Origin: Nitrospirota bacterium
GTDB lineage: Bacteria; Nitrospirota; Nitrospiria; Nitrospirales; NS-4
Direction: 5' to 3'
Assembly: GCA_005877815.1 (NCBI GenBank)
Contig: VBOG01000107.1
Location: forward strand, 53,922 to 117,921
Length of the DNA: 64,000 nucleotides
Shown: positions 7,988-18,029 of the stretch, piece after piece
Layout: each line of letters starts with the position of its first letter
Numbering within the stretch: the stretch's first letter is position 1
Notes under the pieces: model-generated
Databases searched by the model: none
What the model was told of the DNA's origin: nothing
The model's input: only the letters and a program-made list of their open reading frames with translations
Made by a program: the position numbers and the translations under genes

Positions 7988-9874
7988 CTATCGCGTCCGT
8001 CTCGCCTTGGTCAGTGAGAACGCACCGATGGGCCCGTCCGGGTCTAAGGACGGCAGAATGACGGGGACCTGTTCCTTACCCAACTCCGCAGCGCTCGATG
8101 CCACGTGCGCACGCAGGTAGGCGAACAACTCGCCGACATCCACCCAGCCGTTATCGTTCATATCGGCCTGCCCCCGGATTCCTTTGAGGAATTGATACGT
8201 GAAGAGGCCATGCTGCCCCGCTTCCCAGGGAAGGGAAGGCCCGGGACTCGGGGACGACGCGATCAGAACGTTGCGGCCTTTTGTTCGCAGACCGGGCGCC
8301 TCCCAGAGGAGGCCGGCTGGTCCCGCCTGTCCAGTACCTTTCACCGTGTTAAATGCCACATCGGCAAGCAGAAGGTTCAACCGTGAAGGAATCCTGTTCA
8401 AGACCTCTTGAAGTCGCGTGAGTGAATAGCCACGGGGCGCGCTCTCTGGTGCGCCGGTGTCGTATGCCAAAATCGACATCTCGTGATTCGGGGCATTGAG
8501 CAAACCACTTCCCACGAGATACACCAGCACGATTCCCGATGACTTGGCCTTTCGCGGCAGCCAATCTTCGAAGGTACTTTCAATGTCCGCCAATAATGCG
8601 CGATCATCGGTCAGCACACGAACGTTTTCCGCCGGGAAGCCGGCAAGAGCCGTCAAGTGCTTCCCGACGATTTCGGCGTCGCGTTTCGCGAATTTCATTC
8701 GCGGCACCCCCTCGTCCCGATAGCTGCCGATACCGATCACGACGGCATACGAGGTGCGCCGTTCAAATCCCTGAGGCCGCGGAGGCACTTGGTCCACGTC
8801 GACTGAGAGCACCTCCAGCGATTCGGACGGTGCGTCCTTGACACCCGGCTGCACCATTGCCACGAATCGTTTTCGCGTCGACACTCCAAAACCTCCGGCT
8901 TCCGTAATCTGCACCACCAACTCTGCTTGTTGATCGGCAAGAGATGCCGACAGGGTCGAGGAGATCGTGACCTGTTTCTTTTCGCCCGGCTGGATGTCGC
9001 CCAAAAATGTGGGCGAAGTGAATTCTTTGACCAATGCGGCCGTGCCCGAGAGAACGGCCGCGACACCTCGAGCGACCCCTGGGCCGCTGTTGGCGACTTC
9101 CAGCCGAATGAGGACCTTTTCTCCTCCTTCAAGGATCTGGTTATGGTTTTCATCTTCCAATGACGCTCGGAAGCTCAGGGTCGGGGATTCGGCACTACTG
9201 CGCGGTTGAGCAGCGGCACCCGCCGCCAACTCTTGCCGCGTTCGAAGCCGGATCGCGGCATCCCTGATCCTGACCGCTTGCGTCAGACTCTCAACGACAC
9301 GGTCTGAGAGTTTCTCTATCGCCTCGGTCACCGGCAACATAATACCTTGGACTCTGCACTCGGTGCCGTCCGTACGCGCCGTCCATTTCCCCTCGGCCTT
9401 GATGACGTCGTTGAACAAACTCTTGCCTTCCGTGTCCGAAACACTGATTCGCAAGCGGATGAGGACCTTGAGCGGATATTCCCCAATTTCTCTTCTGGGA
9501 ATATTGAGATTGATCTCGGACGTCTCCAGCACCGCGCTCAATACGGCATCCGCGGGCTCCTTGGCCGCCGTCCCTTCAAACGTTTTCTCGAAGACCTGCG
9601 CAGCGTCAGCCTTCACTTGTTCTGCCAGCCGCTCGCCGAGAGGAATGGCCTGCGGCACATTGCAAGAGTCCCGGTAATACATCTGCGCTTGTTTCAAGGC
9701 GTCGGGAAGGTCGAGACGCACCGACAGAGGAATGCTCGGCGTCTGAGGTTCGCTGGATTTGAATTCGAGCCGTGGAAAGACAACTTTTTGACCGCACCCC
9801 GATGTCGCGCCGAGAAGCAGAAGGAGTAGTGCCAGAGTTGGCCTTACCAGGCGATACGAACAGGACAATACCAC
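7988..9874 (-). CDS. caspase-fold (peptidase C14-like) lipoprotein, apparently catalytically inactive
   Basis: SYAVVIGIGSYRDEGVPRMKFAKRDAEIVGKHL caspase-like start; lipobox-like LLLLGATSGC; EF-hand-like DMNDNGWVDVGEL. ORF opens at 9976; GTG at 9874 is a likelier start. Confidence 0.7.
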   Translation of the reverse strand: MVLSCSYRLVRPTLALLLLLLGATSGCGQKVVFPRLEFKSSEPQTPSIPLSVRLDLPDALKQAQMYYRDSCNVPQAIPLGERLAEQVKADAAQVFEKTFEGTAAKEPADAVLSAVLETSEINLNIPRREIGEYPLKVLIRLRISVSDTEGKSLFNDVIKAEGKWTARTDGTECRVQGIMLPVTEAIEKLSDRVVESLTQAVRIRDAAIRLRTRQELAAGAAAQPRSSAESPTLSFRASLEDENHNQILEGGEKVLIRLEVANSGPGVARGVAAVLSGTAALVKEFTSPTFLGDIQPGEKKQVTISSTLSASLADQQAELVVQITEAGGFGVSTRKRFVAMVQPGVKDAPSESLEVLSVDVDQVPPRPQGFERRTSYAVVIGIGSYRDEGVPRMKFAKRDAEIVGKHLTALAGFPAENVRVLTDDRALLADIESTFEDWLPRKAKSSGIVLVYLVGSGLLNAPNHEMSILAYDTGAPESAPRGYSLTRLQEVLNRIPSRLNLLLADVAFNTVKGTGQAGPAGLLWEAPGLRTKGRNVLIASSPSPGPSLPWEAGQHGLFTYQFLKGIRGQADMNDNGWVDVGELFAYLRAHVASSAAELGKEQVPVILPSLDPDGPIGAFSLTKARRTR

Positions 9875-9999
9875 ACTCCTCGACTGTGCAATCCAGGCAT
9901 CCAACCGAAGCCTTATACAGCATGTGCTCCATGAAGGCAATGCAAACGTGGTGCGCACGAGAGTTGACCGTCTCATCGCGAAGCCGTTAGCATGAGGCG

Positions 10000-10878
10000 A
10001 TGCACGCCTCGCGCTCGCATGGCCATCACTGGCTTCTCCTGACCGATCTCCTCAGACTCCGCAACCAGACAGGCTCGCTGCTCTTGTTGTTTCCCACCCT
10101 TTGGGCGCTGGTTATCGCCAGCAACGGACGTCCGCCGATGTCCCTGGTTGTCGTGTTTGTCGCCGGTGTCTTTCTGATGCGAAGCGCGGGCGTCGTCATC
10201 AATGATTGGTGGGACCGCGACCTGGACCGCAATGTGACCCGTACACGCAGTCGCCCGCTGGCATCCGGCGCGCTCCCTCCCCATGTCGCGATAATCGTTT
10301 TTGTCGTGTTGCTCATCCTGGCTGCAGGGCTTCTGACGAGCCTCAACTTCCTCACGGTCATGCTGGCACCCATCGCCGTCCTGCTCGCGATTGCGTATCC
10401 CCTTGCCAAACGCGTCACCGCCTTGCCTCAGGTGGTCTTGGGAATTGCCTTCGGGTGGGGTGTCATCATGGCATGGACGGCCGTGCGCAATGACCTGTGT
10501 TGGATCCCGATCGGAATCTTTCTGGCGACAGTCTGTTGGGCGGTGGGATACGATACGATTTACGCTCTTCAAGACATCGGCGATGACATGCGCATCGGCA
10601 TCCGCTCGACTGCCCTCCTCTTCGGCCGCCATGTGTGGGTGGCCGTGGCCCTGTCCTTCGCCGTCATGATTGTCATTCTGTCTGTGGTCGTCATCACCTC
10701 GGAGATTGGATGGCCTTTCTACGCGACGCTATTAATTGCCGCATCGGTCTTCGGCCATCAGGCCTGGAGGGTCAAGCAAGGGATTTCGCAGACGGAGGCA
10801 TTCGGTCTCTTTAAGCAGCACGCATGGCTCGGCGCCCTGATTCTTGCCGGTATGTGGATCGGCGCTTGGCTGCGCTGA
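10000..10878 (+). CDS. ubiA: UbiA-family prenyltransferase
   Basis: LLRLRNQTGSLLLLFPTLWAL, NDWWDRDLDRNVTRTRSRPLASG and YALQDIGDD motifs. Confidence 0.85.
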   Translation: MHASRSHGHHWLLLTDLLRLRNQTGSLLLLFPTLWALVIASNGRPPMSLVVVFVAGVFLMRSAGVVINDWWDRDLDRNVTRTRSRPLASGALPPHVAIIVFVVLLILAAGLLTSLNFLTVMLAPIAVLLAIAYPLAKRVTALPQVVLGIAFGWGVIMAWTAVRNDLCWIPIGIFLATVCWAVGYDTIYALQDIGDDMRIGIRSTALLFGRHVWVAVALSFAVMIVILSVVVITSEIGWPFYATLLIAASVFGHQAWRVKQGISQTEAFGLFKQHAWLGALILAGMWIGAWLR

Positions 10879-10892
10879 CACGACTCTGGTCA

Positions 10893-11690
10893 CTAAGAAG
10901 ACGCGGGTAGCGGCTTCTCGGGCGGCGGCGCATTCAACGTCTTAAGGAACATCATGATGGCTTTGGCGTCATCATCGCTGATGCCCAGGTTCGGCATCTT
11001 CGTTTCAGGTTTCATGCTCTGGGGATACTTGATCCACCGGTACACCCAAGATGGGTTCAGCCGGAAACCCGCACGGTCCAGTTCGGGGCCGACTTGCCCG
11101 CCGGTCTTCCCGACTGAATGACAGGCGTTGCAGCCGTACTTGTTGAAGTAGAGTTGCTTGCCCCGCCCGGTCAATTGCGCCTCTTCGTCGGAACTCGCCG
11201 TGACCAGAGGCTTGGGGACCGCCGCCATCTTCGGCCGTTCCTTCTTGAACGAGTCCCAGTCAGCCTTTTCAAGCTTCATGCCATGCAGCGTCCGGACATA
11301 GGCCACGAGGGACCAGAGTTCTTGTTCCGAGAGCGTGTATTTGAAGGTCGGCATGGTCGGGACGGCAAACTCATCGTCGCCGATCTTGTCGCCGACATTC
11401 GGAGTGGTATCTTTCATGTCCCGCGAGATCGTCTCGAAGATTTCCGTGTCCTTCAGCGTGCTCATCTCATCCTTGTTCGAAAGATCCTTGGGTTTCGGAT
11501 CAGGCATGAGCTTCCAATTGAAGCCTACTCCGGGCTTGCCGTTCGCGCCGTGGCAGTGCGAGCAGTAGTAGGCGTAGAGGTCCGCGCCTTTTTTGACATG
11601 CTCATTCTGGAACAGGGTGCATCCGGCCACACCGACCAACACCGCCACGGCTCCCACACCCACCAGACCCACGACGTATTGCGACTTCAT
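10893..11690 (-). CDS. diheme c-type cytochrome lipoprotein
   Basis: CSHCH and CNACH heme motifs; signal ending VAGC; ATG at 11690 overlaps the upstream gene. Confidence 0.85.
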   Translation of the reverse strand: MKSQYVVGLVGVGAVAVLVGVAGCTLFQNEHVKKGADLYAYYCSHCHGANGKPGVGFNWKLMPDPKPKDLSNKDEMSTLKDTEIFETISRDMKDTTPNVGDKIGDDEFAVPTMPTFKYTLSEQELWSLVAYVRTLHGMKLEKADWDSFKKERPKMAAVPKPLVTASSDEEAQLTGRGKQLYFNKYGCNACHSVGKTGGQVGPELDRAGFRLNPSWVYRWIKYPQSMKPETKMPNLGISDDDAKAIMMFLKTLNAPPPEKPLPASS

Positions 11691-12637
11691 GCCGGTTGCC
11701 CTTTTTTCACCTTCCGAATAATGACGAACTCCACGCCGGCCGCCAGTACAACGGCGACAAGACCATAGAGGTAGACGGAATAGTCCATCGGCGGTTCCGC
11801 ATTGAAGTACCACCATGAGGACACGGCCTTCTGCGAACCCGATTCCTTGAAGTCCCCGCTCTCCAGTTTCTTGCCGTCCCAGACGGCGAAGGCGATATTG
11901 GGGAAGGTCCCTGTCTGGAACTGAGCATCCTGCGCATCGGTGGTGGTGAGGGCACGCACAAAGACAATCCGCCACACCCCCGTGACTTCTTCTTCCACAA
12001 CACTCGTCTCTTCATCCACGATGGGGTCGCCGGTCTTGGCATCCTTCATCGGCTCCCCTTTCGCGTCTTTTCGCAGGGCTATCTTCCGCACCTTGTAGTT
12101 GATCTTCGTCTTTTCGGGCTTCCACACGGCCTTCGCCTGAACGTCTTGCTGGGCCTCTTTTTTGAGGGTCCCGAATCCCTTCGCCGTCATATCGGCAGCC
12201 CCCGGAGTGTCGTTGCGCCAATACCAGATATTGACCGGGCCGCCTTCGACCTGGCCCATGGGCTGCCCATGGGCGAAGTGAGCCTTCTTATCCCCGACCA
12301 TGAATTCAAGCGCGGCGGCGTCCGCCGGATCTTGTGTGGGATCAGCGTATTCGAGCAGAAACGCAATCTGTTTGTTGTTATGGACGGCGCGAACCTTGAC
12401 GGACTTGACCGTGACTTGTTGGATCCGCTTCTGCCAATGGACTTGGGGCGACAATGGAAACTCTGTGACGGGAAGCGTATTCCAGGCAGCCGCCGTGGGA
12501 TCGGTCGGGAGGTCGCCCTGCACCAGCTTGGCGCGCACGACCACGCTCTCCTGAGAGAAAACGGAGGAGGGGGACATCAGTCCTGCTCCCGCCCCGATGA
12601 GGAGCGCAAGCAGTCTGCAATGGGTGCCCTTCATCAT
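11687..12637 (-). CDS. ethylbenzene dehydrogenase-type heme-b-binding protein with signal peptide and C-terminal TM anchor (NxrC-like)
   Basis: Signal peptide, VKVRAVHNNKQIAFLLEYADPTQDP, VNIWYWRND, TM segment YLYGLVAVVLAAGVEFVII. Confidence 0.65.
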   Translation of the reverse strand: MMKGTHCRLLALLIGAGAGLMSPSSVFSQESVVVRAKLVQGDLPTDPTAAAWNTLPVTEFPLSPQVHWQKRIQQVTVKSVKVRAVHNNKQIAFLLEYADPTQDPADAAALEFMVGDKKAHFAHGQPMGQVEGGPVNIWYWRNDTPGAADMTAKGFGTLKKEAQQDVQAKAVWKPEKTKINYKVRKIALRKDAKGEPMKDAKTGDPIVDEETSVVEEEVTGVWRIVFVRALTTTDAQDAQFQTGTFPNIAFAVWDGKKLESGDFKESGSQKAVSSWWYFNAEPPMDYSVYLYGLVAVVLAAGVEFVIIRKVKKGQPA

Positions 12638-12640
12638 GAG

Positions 12641-13363
12641 TTACTCCCAGGTCCTGGGCTTCTGCCCGGCACCGGCGTATTCGGCCATGATAATTTTCCA
12701 GATCTGATCGTCTGATAACTCAACTTCCCAACGTGGCATCGCTGATTTCCAGGGATGGCCTTCCACGGAAAGACCCACTCCCCCCTTCTTGATCCGCCAG
12801 AACAGGTAGGATTCCTGGAGCATCGCGATGGTCGTCGGATCTGAGAAGTTGGCCGGTTGCGGGTTGAACCCGTCTGAGGCCGGGCCGTTGCCGTTGAACT
12901 TTGGACCATGACAGGGCATGCAATACGCGAAGTAGAGACCTTTCCCCATCATCACATTGTCAGGTGTATTCGGAACCGGGTTCGAAAGTCCGACGAATTC
13001 GCCCGGGGGTGCCGGGTGAATGGTCCGGTTCTCTGAAGGCGGCTGAGAGCTCGGAACAAAACCACTGTACGTCTGCCACCCGACCAGCAATGGGAACAAC
13101 ACCAGCACCGCCAATCTGGCCATCTTGGTTGTCCCCTCAATGCCTTCCCCACTGAGGAAGCGAAAGATCGGACCTAACAGCGCTTCCGTGGATTCTCCGC
13201 TCAGCGTCCCGTAGACGATGATGCCGATGGTGGTGAGGAACAGGTAGAGCCAGATGAGACTCATCGGCAGGGGCGCCGTGAAGAGGGGCAAGATCAACTT
13301 CAAGAACAGGAAGATCGCCCCTAAAAGGATGCCGCCCTTCAGCGCTAACGAGGAACTTTTCAT
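12641..13363 (-). CDS. membrane-anchored monoheme c-type cytochrome
   Basis: N-terminal TM segments and CMPCH motif. Confidence 0.8.
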   Translation of the reverse strand: MKSSSLALKGGILLGAIFLFLKLILPLFTAPLPMSLIWLYLFLTTIGIIVYGTLSGESTEALLGPIFRFLSGEGIEGTTKMARLAVLVLFPLLVGWQTYSGFVPSSQPPSENRTIHPAPPGEFVGLSNPVPNTPDNVMMGKGLYFAYCMPCHGPKFNGNGPASDGFNPQPANFSDPTTIAMLQESYLFWRIKKGGVGLSVEGHPWKSAMPRWEVELSDDQIWKIIMAEYAGAGQKPRTWE

Positions 13364-13397
13364 CTGCCTCTCCTCTCACCCTGTGTACTCACGGCAT

Positions 13398-14231
13398 TCA
13401 CAACGGCTTGGCTGTCGCCTTCGCGTCCATGAGATAGGCCATGAGATCGTCGAAGTCTTTGAGCGCCAGCTTCCGATCGAACCCCTGATGATCCTTGCTC
13501 CCCAGCTTGGGCTCGGATAACACCAGGCGCCGCAATCCGGGGTCCGTCTGCCTTCCGAGTACCGGCAGCAGGTCCGTTTTGCCCTTCTCGGCGACGCCGA
13601 CGGTATGGCACTTAGCGCACAGCGCTCGAAACACCTTTTGGCCGCCGGCCTTGTCGCCTATCACCAAGACCACGTCGTACGGCGCCTCGATTTCAGATGG
13701 GTCAACGGTGATCTCCTCGCCCGACATGCTCTGAAGAAACGCGATGACTGCATAAATTTCATTTTTGTTCAAGCCGATAGGCTTTTTGTTGATGTACGGC
13801 ATTTTCGCGGGGAAAAACTTCGGCGGTCCGACGTGCTGGTAATCCATATAGACGTAGGCCTGTGGCTGCGTCAGACTTTCATAGAGGAATTGCCGGGTCA
13901 GTTTGGCCCCGACACCTTTGAGATCCGGGCAGCGTCCTTCGCTGCTGCCAATCGTATGACAGAGCGCGCACTGTCCTTTGCCGAAAAAGATCTTCTGCCC
14001 GATGGCGGCCAGATCCTTCTTGTCCTTGATGGAGGCAACGTCGAACTTCTCGACGGCGGGCGGCAAGGACGCCATCTGCGGCACCCCGAGCGCGACCAAC
14101 GAAAAGGCACCCAGCACCATTGAGACAAAGGCGACCACCCGAATGAAGCGAGCCTTCACGAACAGCAGGAGGGATGCCCCCACGCCGACCACAGTCAGCC
14201 CGATCACCTGCAGCAGTTGGACTTCAGTCAT
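13398..14231 (-). CDS. membrane-anchored diheme c-type cytochrome
   Basis: CALCH and CAKCH motifs; N-terminal TMs. Confidence 0.82.
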   Translation of the reverse strand: MTEVQLLQVIGLTVVGVGASLLLFVKARFIRVVAFVSMVLGAFSLVALGVPQMASLPPAVEKFDVASIKDKKDLAAIGQKIFFGKGQCALCHTIGSSEGRCPDLKGVGAKLTRQFLYESLTQPQAYVYMDYQHVGPPKFFPAKMPYINKKPIGLNKNEIYAVIAFLQSMSGEEITVDPSEIEAPYDVVLVIGDKAGGQKVFRALCAKCHTVGVAEKGKTDLLPVLGRQTDPGLRRLVLSEPKLGSKDHQGFDRKLALKDFDDLMAYLMDAKATAKPL

Positions 14232-14246
14232 GTGCCCTCTCCGTTC

Positions 14247-16079
14247 CTATTGACGCACCACTGGGACCGGACCTGCTCCGACGACCGGCACCCGCGTTTC
14301 CTTTTGCTGGGGCTTTTTTTCGCCGCCCAAAGAGGCCACCCAGAAAATAAACGCGACCATGAGGCAGAACAAGAAAGTGTTCAGCGACATGAAAGCCGCG
14401 GCATAGCCCAGAGCCGGGGAATAGGCGTAGGGGGAAGTATCCTGCATCACGCCATAGATATGCCAGTGGACCCGGGATGAAGAACGGGCGTACCCCATGA
14501 GGGTCATCAGCAGTATCACCATGACCGCATTCAGGACCAGCGCGTAGCCGGCACGAGCCGGCATTACGCCCCACACCATCTCTGTGGTGGTTTTCGCGCT
14601 CTTCATCAGGAGTCCGGTCAACGGGGTGACGGTGAGTAGCACGAAGAGGACGATCAGCACTTGCGTTGTCGAGAATTTATCGATGCGGGTGATCGCCGGC
14701 ACAAAGTACCCCCAGACGCCGAGCACTACGATGACGATCGCCGCAAGCCCGAGAATCACGCCCATAACCGCCTTCGCGGCTTTCGCCCATGCGGCGGTCT
14801 CCTGCTTGCCAGCGCGCCAGTACATGATGAAGCTCATGAACGTGACCAGGATCATGAGATTCGCCACGGTCATCTTGGCCGACATCACGCCGAAGACGCC
14901 GAGCAGCGGGTGATGGGTGCCACCCATCTTGCGGGCTTCCTCAAGGCTAGCCACCAGTGAGTGGGGAGTCATCCAGATACCCAGGCACACCAGCAGGATC
15001 ACCAGCATGATCAAGATCGGCCGGCGATATTTCGGCTCCGAGCCGGGGATTCGATACATGATCCCAAGCCAGAAATAATAATTCGCCCCAAGAAACAAAA
15101 TCCCAATCAGCATCGCCTGGAGAATGAACAGCCACGACAGAAAGCCGCCCATTAAGGTAATGCCCATCTGCTGGTTATACTGGTACACCTCCCGCATCAA
15201 CCAGTAGCCCGCAAACGGCAGAGGCAACATGCCGAACACTCCGATGAAGTTTCCGACGTAGCCCATCCAGTCATAGTGCACGCGCTCCTCCTGGCTGGTC
15301 GTCATCAAATACTTCAACCCTGCATAGGCGCCACAGAGAAAGCCGCCTAGGACCACGTTTGCGATCAAACGATGCACATTCAACGGCCACCACGTCGGAT
15401 TCCAGGTGGCCGCCCAAGCCTTGGCCCACATGCTGCTTTCAGTGATCACAACGGGGCTCGTCTGAAAGGTCGCCCAGGAGTTCGGCACGATCATGATGAA
15501 TAACGCGAAGACGTTCAATAGAAAGCCCAGGAACAGATGCATTCCTTTCTTGCGGCCCTGCATCGCGTCCCAGCCATACCAGTACAGATAGAGCGTCGCG
15601 GTCTCCAATAGAAAGAGCGCACTGTAAACCAGGAACGACGGAAAGAAGACGTCCGTCAAATAGTTCATGAGCTTCGGATACAGTCCGATCAACAGGAATA
15701 GAAGGATTCCGCCGAACAAGGCAGTAGTCGCGTAGGCGGAGGTCAACAGTTTCGTGAATTCCTTCGCCAGCTTATCGTACCGGGGGTCCTTGGTCCGTAC
15801 ACCCACGATCTCGCAGACCCAGGCGAAAATCGGAACGCCGAGCACAAAACCAGCCAACAGCAGGTGCTGCTGGGCGACGATCCAGATGAGGTTCCGGCTC
15901 CCGATACCAGGGACATCGCGATACTCAACCGCAGCACCCGCCGGCGCTTCCTGTGCCATGGCCAACCCGAGGGGAGCGGCCAGTACCAACACAAGCATCA
16001 CCAGAAGCGCCGCATAGGCCCAGACCCGCTCCGAGCGTCTCATTTCGCGTGGATGGCTGTTTCGGTGTTCCATGACCAT
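14247..16079 (-). CDS. cytochrome bd oxidase subunit I-like membrane protein (copy 1)
   Basis: Multi-TM; IVAQQHLLLAGFVLG, YLYWYGWDAMQG, WWPLNVHRLIANVVLGG; start at internal ATG 16079. Confidence 0.72.
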   Translation of the reverse strand: MVMEHRNSHPREMRRSERVWAYAALLVMLVLVLAAPLGLAMAQEAPAGAAVEYRDVPGIGSRNLIWIVAQQHLLLAGFVLGVPIFAWVCEIVGVRTKDPRYDKLAKEFTKLLTSAYATTALFGGILLFLLIGLYPKLMNYLTDVFFPSFLVYSALFLLETATLYLYWYGWDAMQGRKKGMHLFLGFLLNVFALFIMIVPNSWATFQTSPVVITESSMWAKAWAATWNPTWWPLNVHRLIANVVLGGFLCGAYAGLKYLMTTSQEERVHYDWMGYVGNFIGVFGMLPLPFAGYWLMREVYQYNQQMGITLMGGFLSWLFILQAMLIGILFLGANYYFWLGIMYRIPGSEPKYRRPILIMLVILLVCLGIWMTPHSLVASLEEARKMGGTHHPLLGVFGVMSAKMTVANLMILVTFMSFIMYWRAGKQETAAWAKAAKAVMGVILGLAAIVIVVLGVWGYFVPAITRIDKFSTTQVLIVLFVLLTVTPLTGLLMKSAKTTTEMVWGVMPARAGYALVLNAVMVILLMTLMGYARSSSRVHWHIYGVMQDTSPYAYSPALGYAAAFMSLNTFLFCLMVAFIFWVASLGGEKKPQQKETRVPVVGAGPVPVVRQ

Positions 16080-16086
16080 CTCTCCT

Positions 16087-16938
16087 CTATTTCCCCTTCC
16101 GCTCGGGTTTCTTCGACTCTTTGCTTTTCGCGTCTTCGAGCGACGCCAAAATAGCTTCCGCCTTGGCAAGGGAGTTCTCCGTTTTCTTGAGCGCGTCCTC
16201 AGGTTTCATGGGTTTGGCGGGTTTGCTGACCTCCGGCATCTGATAGTCCTGATGAGGATGCGGCGTCGTCACGGGAAGAACCATCCAAAAAGCTATGGTC
16301 ACCAAGACCATCGCTGCGCCGAACGACGTGATCATGAGGCCAACATCATCCGGTACGCGTGCAGAATCCCATTGCCGCACCCGCTCGAAATAACTCGCCG
16401 AGCTCGTCGTGCCGGAGGACGCGATCAGGCGCTTGATGCACCACCCGAAGAGTTTGAGCCAGATCAGCAGCAACACCAGGGCGAGGATCGTCACCGGGAT
16501 CGTCCATAGGAGCAGCTCGACGGTGATCTGTTCTGCAATGGGAAAGTGAGGAAACACCTTCTTGATGAGTCCGATGATCCCGGCCGCGACCTTTTTCCCG
16601 ACATCGACAGCACCGCTGACGGCATAGTAAGAGATTCCGAGAACCAACCCGCCCAAGACCGCCCCTTGCCACCACAGCGTGAAGCCGACAGGCGCGTCGA
16701 TGTCCAGGCCGAGACGTTCGAGAAAGACCGTTCTCGCCGTCAAGCCCAGCGCCCAGATGTCAATCGGGATGGAGACCAACAGCAGGGCAATCAACCCTCC
16801 GCCTTCCCACGGATTGATCCCGGCCGCCAGCAGCAATAGCGCAACGATCAGTTTAAGCGGGAATCCGGTCCAGAATGCGGACCAGGACACCGCCCAGGCG
16901 AGCTTGACCGACGGAGTCTTTTCCGGTGATGGCGTCAT
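16087..16938 (-). CDS. hypothetical multi-TM protein with Lys-rich C-terminal tail, within the respiratory cluster
   Basis: MTPSPEKTPSVKLAWAVSWSAFWTGFPLKLIVALLLL...; no family recognised. Confidence 0.7.
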   Translation of the reverse strand: MTPSPEKTPSVKLAWAVSWSAFWTGFPLKLIVALLLLAAGINPWEGGGLIALLLVSIPIDIWALGLTARTVFLERLGLDIDAPVGFTLWWQGAVLGGLVLGISYYAVSGAVDVGKKVAAGIIGLIKKVFPHFPIAEQITVELLLWTIPVTILALVLLLIWLKLFGWCIKRLIASSGTTSSASYFERVRQWDSARVPDDVGLMITSFGAAMVLVTIAFWMVLPVTTPHPHQDYQMPEVSKPAKPMKPEDALKKTENSLAKAEAILASLEDAKSKESKKPERKGK

Positions 16939-16943
16939 CCCCG

Positions 16944-18029
16944 TCAATCCAAAAACTCGCGGTTCAAAATCGCCGACACCGTCAACACCGTAATCCCGAT
17001 CATCACAACGGCCCAACAGAGCAGTGCGATCGGCCGCTTGAAGATGTTGCGTTCGGGATTCCGGTCAATAAACGGCAGGGCCACCAACAGCAGCATGAAC
17101 AATCCCGGAATGGCGATTGCGCCCAGGAACTGCCCGAATTCACCGGAAAAGACCTTCCACCGCAGCAGTTGAAAAAGAAACAGGAAGTACCACTCCGGCT
17201 CGGGATGATAGTCCCCGGGATCGGGGGTCGCCTGCTCCAACAATTGCACCGGCTCGATCAGCGCAAGCGTCGAGATGATGAGAAAGACCACCCCCATCGC
17301 CATGATGTCTTTCCAGACCTGGCGGGGGAAGAAGAAGTCGGTCTTGGCCTTCAATTCGTCGGGCGTGCCGCGGAACGGTCCGGCAGGTCCCGCCGATCGG
17401 AACAAAAACAGGTGCAACCCCGCGAGTCCCATCAGGGCGCCAGGGAGAATCATCACGTGAATAACGAAGAATCGGCTGAGCGTCATCTGTCCAGGCGTCG
17501 GACCACCCTTGAGAAATCGGGCGAGAAAATCTCCGATGACCGGCGTCTTATCCATAATCTCCACACCGACCGTCGTCGCCCAATAGGCCCGCTGATCCCA
17601 CGGCAGGAGATAGCCGGTAAATCCAAACGCCATGACGAGTCCGAAGAGCGCCAGCCCCACAAGCCAGACCATTTCCCGTGGCTTTTTATATGCGCCCCAC
17701 AAGAACACCTGCGACATGTGGGCAAAGACCATTACGACCATCGCCGAGGAACCCCAAAAATGGTAGCTCAGGATGTACCACCCGTAATCCACCTCATGGA
17801 TGATGAACTGCGTGCTGGCATAGGCATGGTCCGCGCTGGGGATGTAATAGAACATCAGCAGCATACCCGTGATCGCCTGCATGATGAAGATGAACAGGAG
17901 GACCGACCCGAAGACGTAGGCCCACCGTGAGCCACCCTTGATCGGCTCCTTCATCAACTTTGCTTCGAGGGTTTTGAGGCCGATGCGCTCCTCGACGAAG
18001 TCGTAGACTTGTTGGAACAAGGCGTTCAT
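16944..18029 (-). CDS. cytochrome b (b6/subunit IV-type fusion) of a quinol:cytochrome c oxidoreductase
   Basis: YHFWGSSAMVVMVFAHM, FFVIHVMILPGALMGLAGLHL, PEWYFLFLFQLLRW (PEWY motif). Confidence 0.93.
   Translation of the reverse strand: MNALFQQVYDFVEERIGLKTLEAKLMKEPIKGGSRWAYVFGSVLLFIFIMQAITGMLLMFYYIPSADHAYASTQFIIHEVDYGWYILSYHFWGSSAMVVMVFAHMSQVFLWGAYKKPREMVWLVGLALFGLVMAFGFTGYLLPWDQRAYWATTVGVEIMDKTPVIGDFLARFLKGGPTPGQMTLSRFFVIHVMILPGALMGLAGLHLFLFRSAGPAGPFRGTPDELKAKTDFFFPRQVWKDIMAMGVVFLIISTLALIEPVQLLEQATPDPGDYHPEPEWYFLFLFQLLRWKVFSGEFGQFLGAIAIPGLFMLLLVALPFIDRNPERNIFKRPIALLCWAVVMIGITVLTVSAILNREFLD

Noticed and set aside
16926-17930. 334-aa ORF antisense to cytochrome b
   Set aside because: Extremely charged, repetitive composition opposite a well-defined cytochrome b gene.
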